Below, one piece after another: positions 5,358 through 5,379 of a DNA stretch of 5,379 bases. Source of the stretch: Lachnospira sp. UBA2821 (lineage in GTDB: Bacteria; Bacillota; Clostridia; Lachnospirales; Lachnospiraceae); NCBI GenBank assembly GCA_002351535.1, contig DEGR01000051.1, positions 1 through 5,379 on the forward strand. Direction: 5' to 3'. Made by a program: the position numbers and the translations under genes. Each line of letters starts with the position of its first letter. Positions within the stretch are counted from its first letter, which is position 1. The notes beneath the pieces are model-generated. The model was given only the letters and a program-made list of their open reading frames with translations. It did no database searches and was not told the DNA's origin.

Positions 5358-5379
5358 GTAACTGTTCAGAACCCCTTCG
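5358..5379. mobile_element. possible IS66-type terminal end, cut by the window edge
   Basis: The window ends with GTAACTGTTCAGAACCCC, which is less AT-rich than what precedes it. Ends of IS66-family elements characteristically begin GTAA, and the GTAAC-G-TC-GAA pattern fits that style. No transposase or partner end is visible here. If correct, the element begins 42 bases after the end of the displaced agrB C-terminal frame and may have separated agrDB from genes that once followed. Confidence 0.35.

Overview
The window is AT-rich DNA whose Shine-Dalgarno sites, A/T-ending codons and protein families suggest a Firmicute, most likely a Clostridia member of Lachnospiraceae type. This is inferred from style and content. 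No rRNA or other taxonomic marker is present.

Layout. At the left edge is the 3' remnant of a gene with no start codon (about 10-387), followed by a rho-independent terminator (419-462). A compact three-gene plus-strand operon follows: two separate FtsX/MacB-type ABC permeases (515-1606 and 1647-2840) and their ATPase (2878-3540). It is closed by a strong hairpin terminator (3569-3602). A minus-strand regulator with two XRE-like helix-turn-helix domains (3612-4349) converges on that terminator. Divergent from it, across a 260-base AT-rich intergenic region, lies a small quorum-sensing peptide cassette: an AgrD-like 43-residue precursor (4610-4741) and an AgrB-like membrane protease/cyclase (4741 onward), joined by a TGATG stop-start overlap.

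Two features of the agr cassette stand out. The AgrD-like peptide has serine where the family normally has the ring-forming cysteine, and it contains no cysteine at all, so it predicts a lactone rather than a thiolactone autoinducer. The agrB frame stops early at 5172, and the missing C-terminal membrane part continues in the -1 frame to 5315. The break falls on an A7-TC-A7-GGG tract whose second A7 is phased as an A_AAA_AAA slippery heptamer. This could be a mutation, a phase-variable tract, productive frameshifting or a sequencing error. No AgrC histidine kinase or AgrA response regulator lies in the window.

How the parts may work together (inference): the double-HTH regulator is placed to control itself and agrDB, and the ABC transporter beyond it may handle or protect against a peptide. 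The sequence does not prove that the transporter and agr cassette share a function. Both window edges carry short sequences resembling insertion-sequence ends (IS21-like on the left, IS66-like GTAA on the right). This suggests an accessory segment between mobile elements, but no transposase gene is inside the window.
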